A stretch of 64,000 bases of DNA from Bradyrhizobium daqingense. Its GTDB lineage: Bacteria; Pseudomonadota; Alphaproteobacteria; Rhizobiales; Xanthobacteraceae. The number at the start of each line of letters is the position of its first letter. The first letter of the stretch is position 1. The notes under the pieces were generated by a model. That model was not told the origin of the DNA. It saw nothing but the letters and a program-made list of their open reading frames with translations, and did no database searches. The position numbers and the translations under genes were made by a program. This document shows, piece by piece, positions 40,375 to 50,523 of the stretch. The stretch lies in the NCBI RefSeq assembly GCF_021044685.1, contig NZ_CP088014.1, positions 7,550,001 to 7,614,000 on the forward strand, in the 5' to 3' direction.

Positions 40375-40850
40375 GAGCTGACGAAATTGGTCGACCGATC
40401 TAACAATGGATCGCCGGTCGATCGTGCGCCGAATTCAAGCATCACGGCGGGACTTACATAGCCGCTACCGTCTCCAATGGATCATACGTGACGTGCATCT
40501 TGTCGTCCTTGGCATCAATTTTGGTAGTGAGCTTGTCCTATTGCAGGCGTTCATTGATGACGCACAACGTCTTTTCCTTGACGCAGACCGGAGGCGTTCT
40601 CGCGCGTTGGCACTTTTGCTTTGACTGCGGTTCTGAGGGACCAAATTGTCCACCGGGTCCGGAGCTGTTGCTCGAATGCCGTATGTGAGATCCACGTCGT
40701 ACGAGAAACGGCGAATTGCGCCGTAAGCCTTCGAAAGGGACGTTCCGCTCGGAGACGAGATTCTCGCCCAGTGGCGACGAGCGCGTTCAGGCATCAAAAC
40801 GACCCCAAACATTCTTTTTCGAGAAGATGTGCAGGGCGTCCTGAGTTCGC
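40375..40850 (-). pseudogene. AbiEii-type nucleotidyltransferase remnant
   Basis: Read leftward, one frame gives LLEKECLGSF before a stop, and a second gives GTSLSKAYGAIRRFSYDVDLTYGIRA, close to the GGTSLSKxYGxIxRFSxDVDLT motif of AbiEii toxins (nucleotidyltransferase active site). A third reads TLCVINERLQ and KMHVTYDPLE, a fourth MLEFGARSTGDPLLD. These are in-order pieces of one AbiEii-like protein broken by stops and shifts. The antitoxin AbiEi was not found. Confidence 0.72.
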
Positions 40851-41602
40851 AGCAGTAACGGTGCCTGGCAAGCCAAGTTGGCAATGAAGATCCGGCAGAC
40901 TTCGATTCGCTCACTTCAATCGGGCTCAGTCTTTGACTGAGGGACCGCAAGGCTTCTCTTGCAGTCTCGGGACCGCCCCGCTCGAGCGCGCACGACCTCA
41001 CCTGCACGACGGCTTGGCCATCGTAAGCTGCCAACGCGGTGCATGCTTGAACTCCACAACTTGCTTGCCAAGATGGAGCTCGCGGAACGCCCCCGAAGTC
41101 AAATAAACCTGCCGAACAGTCTGCGGCCTCGTCAACCGAGTTGGTTGGCTGAGGCAGCGCCTCCGTAACCGATGATTTCGCCGCGGCGCGCCTTGGTCTC
41201 CTCAACAACTTTTCGACCGACTGAGCTCTCGTTCCGAAGCAACTTTCGACGGGGCGCAGATAGGCGCCCTCGCCTCGCGCACGGGAATTTTCGTCGCTCA
41301 CCGACCGAACGAATATAGCCGCGAAGCATCAGCCCACTTCGCTCTCCGGAGATCTGCGCAAGGCGCTGAACAGGCAAATCAGCCGTTCCCGAGCGATGAC
41401 GACGTGCTGACGTGACGGTCCGTAGAGCTTGCCGACACTGATCCGCCAAAACGGACAAGATGATCTGCGAGCTGAAGCGGGCGCATGTGGGTGGACGGCG
41501 AACAGATGAGATCGTCGCGCCGGCCCCCCTTTCCGTCGGTTTGGCTCCGGCGGCGGTTGGGTTGCTGTACAAGACTCTCCATCACAATCAGGCTCGCTCC
41601 CC
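40851..41602. other. Gap upstream of the AbiEii remnant
   Basis: No recognisable gene. The minus frame 41301-40465 runs through here, but only its end, inside the AbiEii remnant, resembles a protein family. Confidence 0.4.
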
Positions 41603-42643
41603 TCATTCATCCGAGGATCGCCGTGGAACCCCTTCACCGTGAACATTGCTCTTTGTTCGAACCTGATGGTTCGTGGGCAGCCAATCTGTGACACCCGCGA
41701 AGAACACTCTCAGCGACCATCTCGCAGCTTCGCCATCTTTCAGTTGATGGGAATGAGGCTCGCGGCCTGATGGGTTAGCACCGATGCCGAAGGATCTATA
41801 TTCGGCATAATAGCTCGTGCTCAACTTGTTGGTCTCGCCGGGAGCCCATTCGCGCCAGCCTTCCGCAATCACTCGTGCATCTATCTTTGTCGACAGGAAG
41901 ACCACTGTGGCGTAGGAGCGCCAGGGGCGGCCAAGCGCGATATAGCGCGCAGCAGGGTCGGCACTTAGCCTGCAATGATCAAAAACATAGCCACTGTCCT
42001 CATCCGGCGTTGCCTTGCTCTGAGCGGTATAGATGACCGCTTGATTGGCGATGCCGTGCAATTCACATTGCCGGAACCAGACCTTGGCGTTGCCAAATAT
42101 GAAATCGACATGCCCTTCGATGTAGCAGTTCGAGAAGTATTGTCGTGACATTCTACCGTTTGGTCCCTTGCCGGCAAACAGCGTGTCCTGGGCGCCGAGC
42201 AGGCGGACGCGCGTAATGACGTCCCTATCTCCGGTAACGGACAGCGCTACCGCCTGCGAAGGTGGATTGGCCGGATTGAGGGCATAGTCGTTCTGAATGG
42301 TCAGATTCTCGAGCCGGAAGTCATCGCTAGGGGCATCCAGCGTCGCCGAACGGGCCGTTCCTCCTACATTGACCGCGCCGTCGCCATACACAATGACCGT
42401 ATCCTCCGGCTTGTTGCCAGTCCCTGCGAGATGAACACCGGATTTCGTGATTTTAACCTTCTCGCGATAGATGCCTGGCGCGATCCGGACGTTTCCGCCT
42501 TCCGCCGGCAATGCGTCGATGGCTTGCTGCACGGAGTGATAGTCTGCATTTCCGGCATGCGACACCAACAGTGGATGAGCGTACGCCGCGGCGATGCAGA
42601 AACATCCCGCCAGAAGTGCAGCGGAGGAAACGAAAATTCGCAT
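41603..42643 (-). CDS. Pectinesterase
   Basis: Secreted carbohydrate esterase family 8 enzyme removing methyl groups from plant pectin. A signal peptide (MRIFVSSAALLAGCFCIAAA, cleaved near AYAHP) precedes the beta-helix. Catalytic regions are ALSVTGDRDVITRVRLLGAQ DTLFAG (Gln/Asp), HVDFIFGNAKVWF (catalytic Asp) and LGRPWRSYATVVF (substrate Arg/Trp). The protein has 346 residues; the last ~30 after VFFAGVTDW are basic and out of character, so the C-terminus may be altered. It follows polygalacturonase on the same strand by 218 bp, and probably shares its tts-controlled promoter. Together they could soften cell walls during infection. Confidence 0.9.
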   Translation of the reverse strand: MRIFVSSAALLAGCFCIAAAYAHPLLVSHAGNADYHSVQQAIDALPAEGGNVRIAPGIYREKVKITKSGVHLAGTGNKPEDTVIVYGDGAVNVGGTARSATLDAPSDDFRLENLTIQNDYALNPANPPSQAVALSVTGDRDVITRVRLLGAQDTLFAGKGPNGRMSRQYFSNCYIEGHVDFIFGNAKVWFRQCELHGIANQAVIYTAQSKATPDEDSGYVFDHCRLSADPAARYIALGRPWRSYATVVFLSTKIDARVIAEGWREWAPGETNKLSTSYYAEYRSFGIGANPSGREPHSHQLKDGEAARWSLRVFFAGVTDWLPTNHQVRTKSNVHGEGVPRRSSDE

Positions 42644-42861
42644 GTGATCTTACACTTCGTTTCTCAGCGGGATAGCCGTCGCGCATCGACACAAGATTTT
42701 CATCGCCAAATCAGAACCTGCGTCACCTTGACATTTCCGGCCCTGCAAAACTGTCGGCCAATAGCAACCAACTCGGGACATGAGCCCGACCTTCGTCAAC
42801 ACCAGTAATCTTGGCCCCAGATGCGGAACTCACCACCTGAGTTCGGCGCCGCGTGTAGTGC

Positions 42862-44160
42862 TTACCGATTGCCGTCGCGGAATGCCTTGGAACATACCTC
42901 CGATCCGCGCAGCGGCGGTTGTGTAGCTCGTCCGGGCAGCGGGGGCCATACGTCAGAGTGATTTGCGCTGACGTTCGCATGTTCAAGTTGCCAAGTCGCG
43001 GAATTGGCAAATCGAACATCTTCGAGTGTCACGTCCAGGGCATGCCGCTCGTCTATGCCGCGCATCAGCAGCACACCAGTGTCGCCATGCACATGACGGA
43101 GAACGATTTGCCGATAGACCGGAATCCTCGTGCCTTGAGCGCGCGGATCATATTTTGCATCGAAAGCCAGCGGCCACCGGTTGCCCCTCAGGCACACGTA
43201 CTCATAAGTCACGTTCTCGACCAGACCGCCTCGACCAACATCGCTCTTGATGCGCAGGCCCGACGTCGTACCATCCAGTGTCAGATTACGCACCAATATG
43301 TCTCTGGCCCCGGAATTCACCTCGCTGCCGATCGACATGCCATGCCCCCAGCCGAAATAATTATCAATGATCGAGATATGGCTGCTTGAACCATTGTCGC
43401 CGGCCTTGATTGCGACGTTGTCGTCACCCGTACGGATCCAGCTGTGGGTGATGGTCACATCCTGACTGGCGCCAAGATCGATGCCATCGGTGTTGCGGGC
43501 ATCCGCCGGCGAATCGATCGTGAGGGCCCAAAACGTGGCACCTTCAACCCGGTTCATCGCGACATGAAAATTGGCAGCGTTGCGCAAGGTGACACCAGAG
43601 AACGTGATATCCTGCGCATGATCGACCTGGATCAAGCGTGGGGCGTTCTGATTGCCGCCCTGGGCTTGGGCGCGGCGGGCTAGCTGCCACCAGGTTTCCG
43701 CGCCGCCGCCGATCAGCGCGCCGCCCTGACCATCGATGATGCCCTCTCCGTAGATACCGCCGCCGCGCGTTTTAGAAAAGCTGATGAATGGCCGGCAACC
43801 GTCGCCCTTTTCCGCAATGCGACCACATTGTCCGAGGCCCTTGTCGTAAGCGGCAGGTTCGGGGATGGCGATCAGTGTCGCACCGCGTCCGACCCATAAG
43901 GTCACGCCCGATTTCATCTCGAGTGGACCTGAGTGAAACTCGCCGCGCCCGAGATAAACTGCAGCGCCATCGGGGCAATGTTCAATGGCCTCCTGTAGGC
44001 TAACTGTATCGTTCTTGCCGGAAGGCACAGGGCGATCACAGACCGTATCAGGTGCAACAGGTTCGGCGATAGTCCGGCGGTCTTGCGCTTTTGCGGCGGG
44101 GCCGACAACCATGGAGGCGAGTATGGACAATAGGGCCCAGTTGCGAAAACGCTTTGTCAT
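42862..44160 (-). CDS. Polygalacturonase (glycoside hydrolase family 28)
   Basis: Exported pectin-degrading hydrolase. ATG at 44160 is chosen because a signal peptide follows at once (NWALLSILASMVVGPAAKAQ). The catalytic GH28 regions appear in order: NTDGIDLGASQDVTITHSWI, TGDDNVAIKAG (two Asp), GHGMSIGSE (His), and RIKSDVGRGG (Arg-Lys). 432 residues is normal. The frame extends upstream to 44394 but without coding features. A tts box lies about 340 bp upstream, hinting that this enzyme belongs to the TtsI regulon. Confidence 0.92.
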   Translation of the reverse strand: MTKRFRNWALLSILASMVVGPAAKAQDRRTIAEPVAPDTVCDRPVPSGKNDTVSLQEAIEHCPDGAAVYLGRGEFHSGPLEMKSGVTLWVGRGATLIAIPEPAAYDKGLGQCGRIAEKGDGCRPFISFSKTRGGGIYGEGIIDGQGGALIGGGAETWWQLARRAQAQGGNQNAPRLIQVDHAQDITFSGVTLRNAANFHVAMNRVEGATFWALTIDSPADARNTDGIDLGASQDVTITHSWIRTGDDNVAIKAGDNGSSSHISIIDNYFGWGHGMSIGSEVNSGARDILVRNLTLDGTTSGLRIKSDVGRGGLVENVTYEYVCLRGNRWPLAFDAKYDPRAQGTRIPVYRQIVLRHVHGDTGVLLMRGIDERHALDVTLEDVRFANSATWQLEHANVSANHSDVWPPLPGRATQPPLRGSEVCSKAFRDGNR

Positions 44161-44496
44161 TGACCTGCTCGTGCTTTTGTCACGCGCATCATTGTCGCGT
44201 GCCTTTTCTGGTATTGAGCGCTGGCTTGATCGAGTCGGCGCGTGCGTCACTGGCGCGCACAAGATGACATTTATCCGACGCAGTAGACGCCTGGACTTGA
44301 GATCGCGCAGCAGCACCTTGCCTATGCGCGAAAAAGATGAAGCGTTTTGCGATAGTACGAAAATCCAACAACTTCGTAACGTCAGCCTGCTCACACTGAT
44401 TGAGCTCCCAACCGGTCCCCGATTTCATTTGTGCAACTCCAATTGCGCGTGAGTCCACGCAGCCTCTCGTCCAGGATCGGTGGGCAGTGAGTATTC

Positions 44497-44523
44497 GGGA
44501 AAGCTTTCGAGAAGCTGACGAGG
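44497..44523 (-). promoter_or_regulatory. tts box upstream of pectin-degrading genes
   Basis: Read leftward: CGTCAGCTTCTCGAAAGCTT, an excellent match to the tts core. It faces the polygalacturonase and pectinesterase genes. Confidence 0.85.
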
Positions 44524-45111
44524 CTACGGCCGGCACCGGATCGCATTCGCACCGGATCCCCTCTTCCTGGTGTCTCACGAATTTTTAGATGACTGCCGTT
44601 ACCCGCCCTGTTCCGGAGTGATCGCTTGCGGGACATAGTCAGTGAGTTCCGTCATCATCCATGCGATGCCGGAGGCATGGTCGGCTTCCGCGGTCAGCAC
44701 CGCTCGGCACGTCGCCTGCCCAACGGCCATAGCGGACCATCGTGGTCATTGAACGCGCCCGCTCGCGCCCCCTCCATGGACGCCTAATCGGAAATTTCAA
44801 CGACTTAAAGACGGACAAGACGACCGAACTGGCTGGAAGTGGAGAGCTCTTGACACTCGATTCAGGACATCTACGTGAGCAGCCCCGAAACAGGAGGCTC
44901 TAGCCAAAGACGCGGCGATACGTCCCCTATCTGGTGCTGCTCTGCGCGCATCCCTGGCGGACGCACCGCGATCAGCCAAAAAGCCGAGCCTATCGGCAAG
45001 GCCGCACCTAATTGTCCAGTTCGCCCGCCGGGTTCGCAACACCATGCGTCTCGAGATCTTCGCCAGGCCCGTCCCAAAACCTGTCGCCGTTAACGTGCGC
45101 GGCGGCAGCTT
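44524..45111. other. Gap, no gene identified
   Basis: Only short frames on both strands. No repeats or RNA elements recognised. Confidence 0.4.
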
Positions 45112-45429
45112 TCAGCGGTCCCATCGAGGCGAAAACGCCACGGCAGCATCCGGGTTAACAGGATTATCGAGGCTTCGCGATTTAGGCGGCCGTGCGTTGC
45201 GTATTGAATTGTTTGCCGCAGAGTTGCGCTGGCGTTCATCGATCGAGACCGCTCGACACTCAAGCCTCCGCTCCAGATCCGCCAATCCTGCCTTACATTC
45301 GGCGACAACCGATTGGGCGCGAAGCAGCTTGACCTTGAGCTCGTCCTGTTGCCTGAGTATGTTCTCAAGATCCCAATCGTTCTGCATTAGCTCATTGACC
45401 ATCTGCAAGCCCCGATGCAAGGCCGACAC
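45112..45429 (-). CDS. Small coiled-coil protein, doubtful
   Basis: A 105-residue frame with heptad-like helices in residues 10-60 (ENILRQQDELKVKLLRAQSV, CKAGLADLERRLECRA), then a basic tail. The helical, charged composition suggests a real protein. No family is recognised and the ribosome site is weak. Confidence 0.4.
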   Translation of the reverse strand: MSALHRGLQMVNELMQNDWDLENILRQQDELKVKLLRAQSVVAECKAGLADLERRLECRAVSIDERQRNSAANNSIRNARPPKSRSLDNPVNPDAAVAFSPRWDR

Positions 45430-45916
45430 CTAGCTTCAAGAGCGCAGGCTCTGCATGTCGCAGATGCCCCACCCCGAACCATGGGCTAATCCGATGCCAA
45501 ACGATCGTCCTGAGGACGCCTTTACGCTGGCGTTCTTGCTGAGAACCACCATTCGTTGCGAGCCCCCAAGACAATCGGCTTCTGCCCGGCAAACCGGAGC
45601 GCGATCCCAAGATGGCAGAGTTCGCGAGGCAGGCGCCCGGTTTGGAAAGCGCATCGGGGGACCTCTGCCATCGATCAAGCGGGCATATTTCATCTCAATA
45701 CTTCAACCGGATGCTGAACGAGCATCATAGTCACAGGTGGTTTCGTCCCATCTTCAAGCAACTGGCATGCCAATGCTGGTTGAGCGTTTTTATGAAGAAA
45801 CGATGTCGGTTTGCCCGCAGCACGTAGTTGCGGGCGGTGCTGTTGTCGCGCTTGAAACAAATGACGTCCTGAGCGAGACAGCCAAAGCAGCAACCACGAG
45901 CGTCCGCGCGCATTTT
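45430..45916. other. Gap downstream of jetD
   Basis: No gene seen. It holds the end of the Wadjet operon's transcript. Confidence 0.4.
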
Positions 45917-47086
45917 CTAATGAAACTCTGGCAGGACTGGATCGAGTTCTTCCTGCTCGAGCGTCTTGGCTCCATCTTTCGCCAGGTACGCTGCCAGAGC
46001 TGCGATACCGGAGTCCGGTGGACATCGAGCGGGTGCGGATTTTTTGAACGGCACTTGTCCCAAACGCTCGGCAACTTCGACACTCATGAGGTGGGCACGG
46101 ATCGGCCGGTCGACGGCGCGCTCGATGGTGTGGAAGATCCAGGTGCCGTCCGGATCGATGTCCGACCAATGAAAGATCGGCGTCTGTTCGGATACCAATC
46201 CTGCGATCGTCCGCAGCGCCTGCTGGGTGGCAAGCGAGGGGTACCCTCCGACATACATGGTCGTTCCTAATCGGCCGGGGTCCGCCTCGGCGATGTGCCG
46301 GTTGAAGCTTGCGAAATTTTCGATCGTTAGCACGTAGGCCGGCGGCTCCCGGAAGCGGACGCGATCTGCTTCCTTGGGAGTGATTCCGAGATACAGCGGA
46401 GAGATTCCGGAGAGGTCGGCTCCATCGAGGTCGATCTTGCCCGCGATCAGCAGCGGTGGCGCGAAGCGCTCAAGGCCGATTGCCCGGAGCGCCTCGCGTG
46501 GCCGCGCGCCGGGGGGAAACTCCAGGATGCCGCTCAGGAGCCGCACGACCGCGCCTTCGATCCGTTCGAGCGTTTTGCTGTGCCCCACCGTTCGTCTCGA
46601 GAAGGTCTTGTAGTCGACGCCAAGATGTTTGTTAGCCAGGATGGCCTGCGCGAGAACGAACGCGTCGCGCAGTGTCTCGACATCGGACGAAGCAACCCCG
46701 TGCCACGTTTTCCCCCGCCCCCATACCTCGGCGACTTGGGAAGCGCTGTTCTTCAGAGAGTCGTGCATCGCCGCCCCGGCGACAAGCCGCACAGCGGCAT
46801 CCTCCGCGATGCGCGACGCGGGGGTACGGCGGAGATATCGGTATAGGATCTCCGCCGAGGCCAGCCGCACATGTGCCACTTGGTCGCTCATGGGGCCCCG
46901 CCCCCAACCAAGGGAGACCGCGCCGGCGCTTTCGGCTTCCCTGATCTGTTTCAGGAAGGCGTCCGCCGCGACTACTGATGGGAAAGCGGGGTAGTCCGGG
47001 TGGGCGATCGGGCTTGCGGCCCCCGCCTCGAAGCGGTTGAGCAGGTCGTTCAGCAGGCCGATCGCATCCGTGAAACGCCGAGCCAT
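45917..47086 (-). CDS. jetD: JetD, Wadjet nuclease subunit
   Basis: Last gene of the Wadjet anti-plasmid system. JetD is the TOPRIM-like nuclease (DUF3322/DUF2220) that cleaves closed circular DNA extruded by the JetABC motor. The 389-residue protein has FHWSDIDPDGTWIFHTI near residue 310, the acidic DxD TOPRIM motif, and an upstream helical DUF3322 half. ATG at 47086 is 2 bp after the jetC stop, so translation is coupled. Confidence 0.9.
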   Translation of the reverse strand: MARRFTDAIGLLNDLLNRFEAGAASPIAHPDYPAFPSVVAADAFLKQIREAESAGAVSLGWGRGPMSDQVAHVRLASAEILYRYLRRTPASRIAEDAAVRLVAGAAMHDSLKNSASQVAEVWGRGKTWHGVASSDVETLRDAFVLAQAILANKHLGVDYKTFSRRTVGHSKTLERIEGAVVRLLSGILEFPPGARPREALRAIGLERFAPPLLIAGKIDLDGADLSGISPLYLGITPKEADRVRFREPPAYVLTIENFASFNRHIAEADPGRLGTTMYVGGYPSLATQQALRTIAGLVSEQTPIFHWSDIDPDGTWIFHTIERAVDRPIRAHLMSVEVAERLGQVPFKKSAPARCPPDSGIAALAAYLAKDGAKTLEQEELDPVLPEFH

Positions 47087-47088
47087 GG

Positions 47089-50000
47089 CTACTCGGCGGC
47101 CAGACGGGTGGCGAGCTCATCTTCGGACATCAGGTCCGGATCGATGGCCATCAGCTCGCGCTTGGCCTTCTCTTTCAGTTCCACCACAGTGGCCCTGGAC
47201 TGCTCGCCGATGCGGTCCACCTCCACGATGGTGTCCATGTGCTCGAGCACGGCGACGCGCTTCTCGAACGGCGCCGCGATCACGAACTGCAGGCCGAGGT
47301 TTTTGTAAAAGCTCATCATCTGCCGCTGGTTCTTGCCGTCCATCTTGGAGAAGGCCTCATCGAACATGGCGAGCGCGAAACCGGCGGGCTTGCCGGCACG
47401 ACGCTCCGCGCTGCCGTAGACGGCGGCCAGCGAAGCGCCGATGGCAACGTAGATAGGCACCTGTTGTTCGGCGCCAGACCCGGTGCCGCGCCGCTGCTCC
47501 CAGCGGGTCGAGCGGCCGGTGGCAACATCCTCCATGTGGATCTCGAAGGTGTAGAAGTTGCGGTAGTCCTCGAACTGGGTGAAATCCTTGTCGGGGTCCT
47601 CGAGCAGCGCCTCGAGTGCGACGATCGTATCCTTGTGCGGGAAGTCATCGGGCACGTCGCCCCGGAACAGCATATCGAGCGCCTCCGGAGAGGTTTTGGC
47701 GATCTCGATGATCTTCAGGATGGGCTGGAATTCCACCATCTGGGTGCGATGGAATGAATATCGCTCGTTATGGAACGGATGTGCGTAGAGGCTACGGTTC
47801 AACGATTGCAGCTCCCGCTCCATCTTTCCGATCCGGGCCGTGAGCGCGTTGATGAACTCGCCGCGCAGCAGGGTAGAGGCCTTTTCCGCCGCATCCCGCG
47901 CCTGCCTTTCGTACTGGCGCAGCTCATTGGATTCGATATCCGAGATCAGCTGCTCCATCCATGGCTTCACCTCCCGCAGCGGCTCGCTTTCCGCACCGAC
48001 CTGCGAACTCATCCCGAACTGGTCGAAGTAATCGTAAAGAAGCTCGCGGACCCGTCGCTCGATCCGGGCGCGCTCGTTGTCGGACACATTCGCATCCTTC
48101 AAGGCCTTCTCGGCGATGGCCCGGTGTTTCTCAGCGAAGCCCTTTTGGGCTGCGGCATCGAGGCGGTCGCGGTAGACGGCCCTGCCTTTCGCGGTGGAGT
48201 AGAGTGGGAAGAACTTGCGGTATATCGACCGGGCGACCCTGAGGTTGAGTTCGGAGCCGGGCACGTTCTCGCCCTCTCCGAGCCTCCTCTCCGCCGACCT
48301 GACCTCGCCGTCATGCTCGCCGAACGCCTTCTGCTGTGTCTTTCTCTCCTCCAGCCTCTTCTCCTTCAGCTTTTGCTGCGCCCTCTTTTTGTCGCGAAGC
48401 CCGCCGTCCCCCGCGCCGTCGAGGGCATCGAGCCTGGCCTGAGCTTCAGCGACCTCAGTCTGCGCGGCCGCGAAGGCGGCCGCGCAAGCCCCCAGATCAT
48501 TACGTCCCTCGCAGATGTTCTTCAGAGCGGCAAAAGCCTGCTCCGCGGCATGGGCCTCCTTCCCCTTGTCGATCAGGATCCGACCCAGCTCCTCGGCCTG
48601 ATCCTGCAGGGATCGCAGGGCGTTCGCCTGGGCTGCCTTTCCGATCTTATACTGCGAGGATTCGATCCAGCGATGGCTCCGGACGAGTCCGTCGTCGTAG
48701 AGGCCGTCCTTCATTATCGCCCGGCCGGGCCTGTTGAACTGGTCGAGCGTGTCGGCGAGACGGACGTTGCCGTAGCGGCGCATGATGAAGGCCATCGCGT
48801 CCGGATCCTGGCTCCGGAAGATCGAGGGGAAAGTGCCGCGCTCCGGCTTGGCCCTGAACTGCTCGAGCTTGTTTAGGCTCACGAGCGATGCATGGCGAAA
48901 CTCGCGGCGACCTTCCTTGAAGATTGACGTGGCGGCGCTGATATCCGCTCTGTCCACGAACACGGCTTCCCGGTCGCGACCGAGGAGCGCCTCGGCGGCT
49001 CCTACCCACTCGGGTTCGGCGACTTCGATGATGTCGCAGAGTACGCGCGGGACCATTCCACCCTGCCGCAGCCTGCGGCAGAGGAGTTCAGTGTCGTCGC
49101 CGAGATAGGCGCGCGCCCCTCCGGCGGCGTGCTGTCGGATCCGTTCGAGCACCTCGTCGCGCCTGCCGCGGAGGCCGGAAAGCTCCGCGATGATCCTTTG
49201 ACGCGCTTCGTCGATCTTCGGCAGCCATTTGGCGCCGCTTGCCGCGAAGGACTTCTCGGCCGCGGTGACCTCGTCGGAGACGCCCCCGATGTCGGCCCCG
49301 GCGGTGGCGGTCAGAAGACGCTCAAGCGCAGGAACGAAGTCCTCGAAACCGTCCGCGCACATCGCGCGTAGCGGCTCCAGGCGACGGATGTTCTCCATGC
49401 GAGCCTTGAAGTCCGCCGAGGCGCGGTGCGCCGCCTGCCCGGCCACATCGGCGGTCTGCTGCAGGGACTTTCTGCCGGTCTTGGCATCGTGCTCGGCGAT
49501 CGCGGCCGTGAGGCGTTCGATCTCCTTATCGATGGCCTTGACGTCGTCGTCGATGAATTCGAGTTCTTTTGCTGCGGCGTCCCGGCGCGCCATCTCGGTA
49601 CGCCGCTTGGTCTTGAAGTCCAGGTTTGTCGCGCGCGCCGCGAGCCAAGTCGCGCGTTTTGCGACCCATTCCTCCCTGAACTTGGTCTCGAGCGCCTCTT
49701 CAAGCGCGGCGAGGACGCCCCGAAGCGCCCTTAGGGCTTCGAGCCTGAGGCGCATTTTCCGGATGGTCTCGCTGATGTTGCGGTATGTCTGGATCGACTC
49801 GCGCAGCTCCTTGATGCCGATCGGACTGTCCTCGAGGATGTAGTTCCGCACGAACTGCGTCGCCGTCTGGTTGTGATCGAGCGTCATCGCGTTGACGATT
49901 GATTTCTGCAGGGCGCTGGCGTTCTGTTCGCCAAAGGACGAATGCGGCAGAAGATGGCGCATGTACTCGCGGACATAGTCGCTCGCCCGGTCGCGATGAT

Positions 50001-50523
50001 TGACGAAGTTGCCTTCGCCGACCGCTGCGACGATCCGGGCGCGCACGTCCTCCCACTGCGCCGGGAATTGCGACTTTCCTCGCTGCTCGATGAAGTCCTT
50101 GGAGCTCAGAACGGTCCCGACGGCTACGAAGAGTGCCAGCACGGTCTCCCTGCTGTCGGACTTGCGCGCCTCGAGCGCCATGCCGATCGTGACCGGTGAC
50201 CGGGCGCCTTCCGTGTCTTCGAAACCGAGCGCGATGTAGGTGCGCGCCTCGTCGCGCCGGCGCTGATCTTCGCCGAGCGTCCCAAGGCAGTAATCGACGA
50301 CGCTGCGCTTCGAGCCGCTGCGCGATTTTCCGCTATCGCCGGCGACCGCGTTCAGGCGCAAGAACCGCCGGCTCCCGCCGGTGAGAACGACCTGTGCCAT
50401 GTCGAGGATTGTGGATTTGCCGGACCGGTTCTCGCCCAGGACCCCGACGTGTCCCCTCACGTCGATGTCGGCGACGTCGAATAGGTGCCAGTTCACCATC
50501 GTCAGGTGGCGTAGCTCCATCAT
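47089..50523 (-). CDS. jetC: JetC, Wadjet SMC-like ATPase
   Basis: The MukB/SMC-like motor, 1144 residues. Walker A is GENRSGKSTILD near residue 32, followed by QVVLTGGSRRFLRLNAV. Long coiled-coil arms fill the middle, with a hinge-like domain near residues 480-640. The ATPase C-terminus has GSGAEQQVPIYVAIGAS (signature helix) and Walker B FALAMFDEAFSKMD. Full length, no frame defect. ATG overlaps the jetB stop by four bases. Confidence 0.93.
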   Translation of the reverse strand: MMELRHLTMVNWHLFDVADIDVRGHVGVLGENRSGKSTILDMAQVVLTGGSRRFLRLNAVAGDSGKSRSGSKRSVVDYCLGTLGEDQRRRDEARTYIALGFEDTEGARSPVTIGMALEARKSDSRETVLALFVAVGTVLSSKDFIEQRGKSQFPAQWEDVRARIVAAVGEGNFVNHRDRASDYVREYMRHLLPHSSFGEQNASALQKSIVNAMTLDHNQTATQFVRNYILEDSPIGIKELRESIQTYRNISETIRKMRLRLEALRALRGVLAALEEALETKFREEWVAKRATWLAARATNLDFKTKRRTEMARRDAAAKELEFIDDDVKAIDKEIERLTAAIAEHDAKTGRKSLQQTADVAGQAAHRASADFKARMENIRRLEPLRAMCADGFEDFVPALERLLTATAGADIGGVSDEVTAAEKSFAASGAKWLPKIDEARQRIIAELSGLRGRRDEVLERIRQHAAGGARAYLGDDTELLCRRLRQGGMVPRVLCDIIEVAEPEWVGAAEALLGRDREAVFVDRADISAATSIFKEGRREFRHASLVSLNKLEQFRAKPERGTFPSIFRSQDPDAMAFIMRRYGNVRLADTLDQFNRPGRAIMKDGLYDDGLVRSHRWIESSQYKIGKAAQANALRSLQDQAEELGRILIDKGKEAHAAEQAFAALKNICEGRNDLGACAAAFAAAQTEVAEAQARLDALDGAGDGGLRDKKRAQQKLKEKRLEERKTQQKAFGEHDGEVRSAERRLGEGENVPGSELNLRVARSIYRKFFPLYSTAKGRAVYRDRLDAAAQKGFAEKHRAIAEKALKDANVSDNERARIERRVRELLYDYFDQFGMSSQVGAESEPLREVKPWMEQLISDIESNELRQYERQARDAAEKASTLLRGEFINALTARIGKMERELQSLNRSLYAHPFHNERYSFHRTQMVEFQPILKIIEIAKTSPEALDMLFRGDVPDDFPHKDTIVALEALLEDPDKDFTQFEDYRNFYTFEIHMEDVATGRSTRWEQRRGTGSGAEQQVPIYVAIGASLAAVYGSAERRAGKPAGFALAMFDEAFSKMDGKNQRQMMSFYKNLGLQFVIAAPFEKRVAVLEHMDTIVEVDRIGEQSRATVVELKEKAKRELMAIDPDLMSEDELATRLAAE

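Noticed and set aside
47770..48876. A 368-codon plus-strand frame opposite jetC
   Set aside because: GC-rich antisense frame to an intact SMC-like gene with leucine/valine-rich, non-domain composition.
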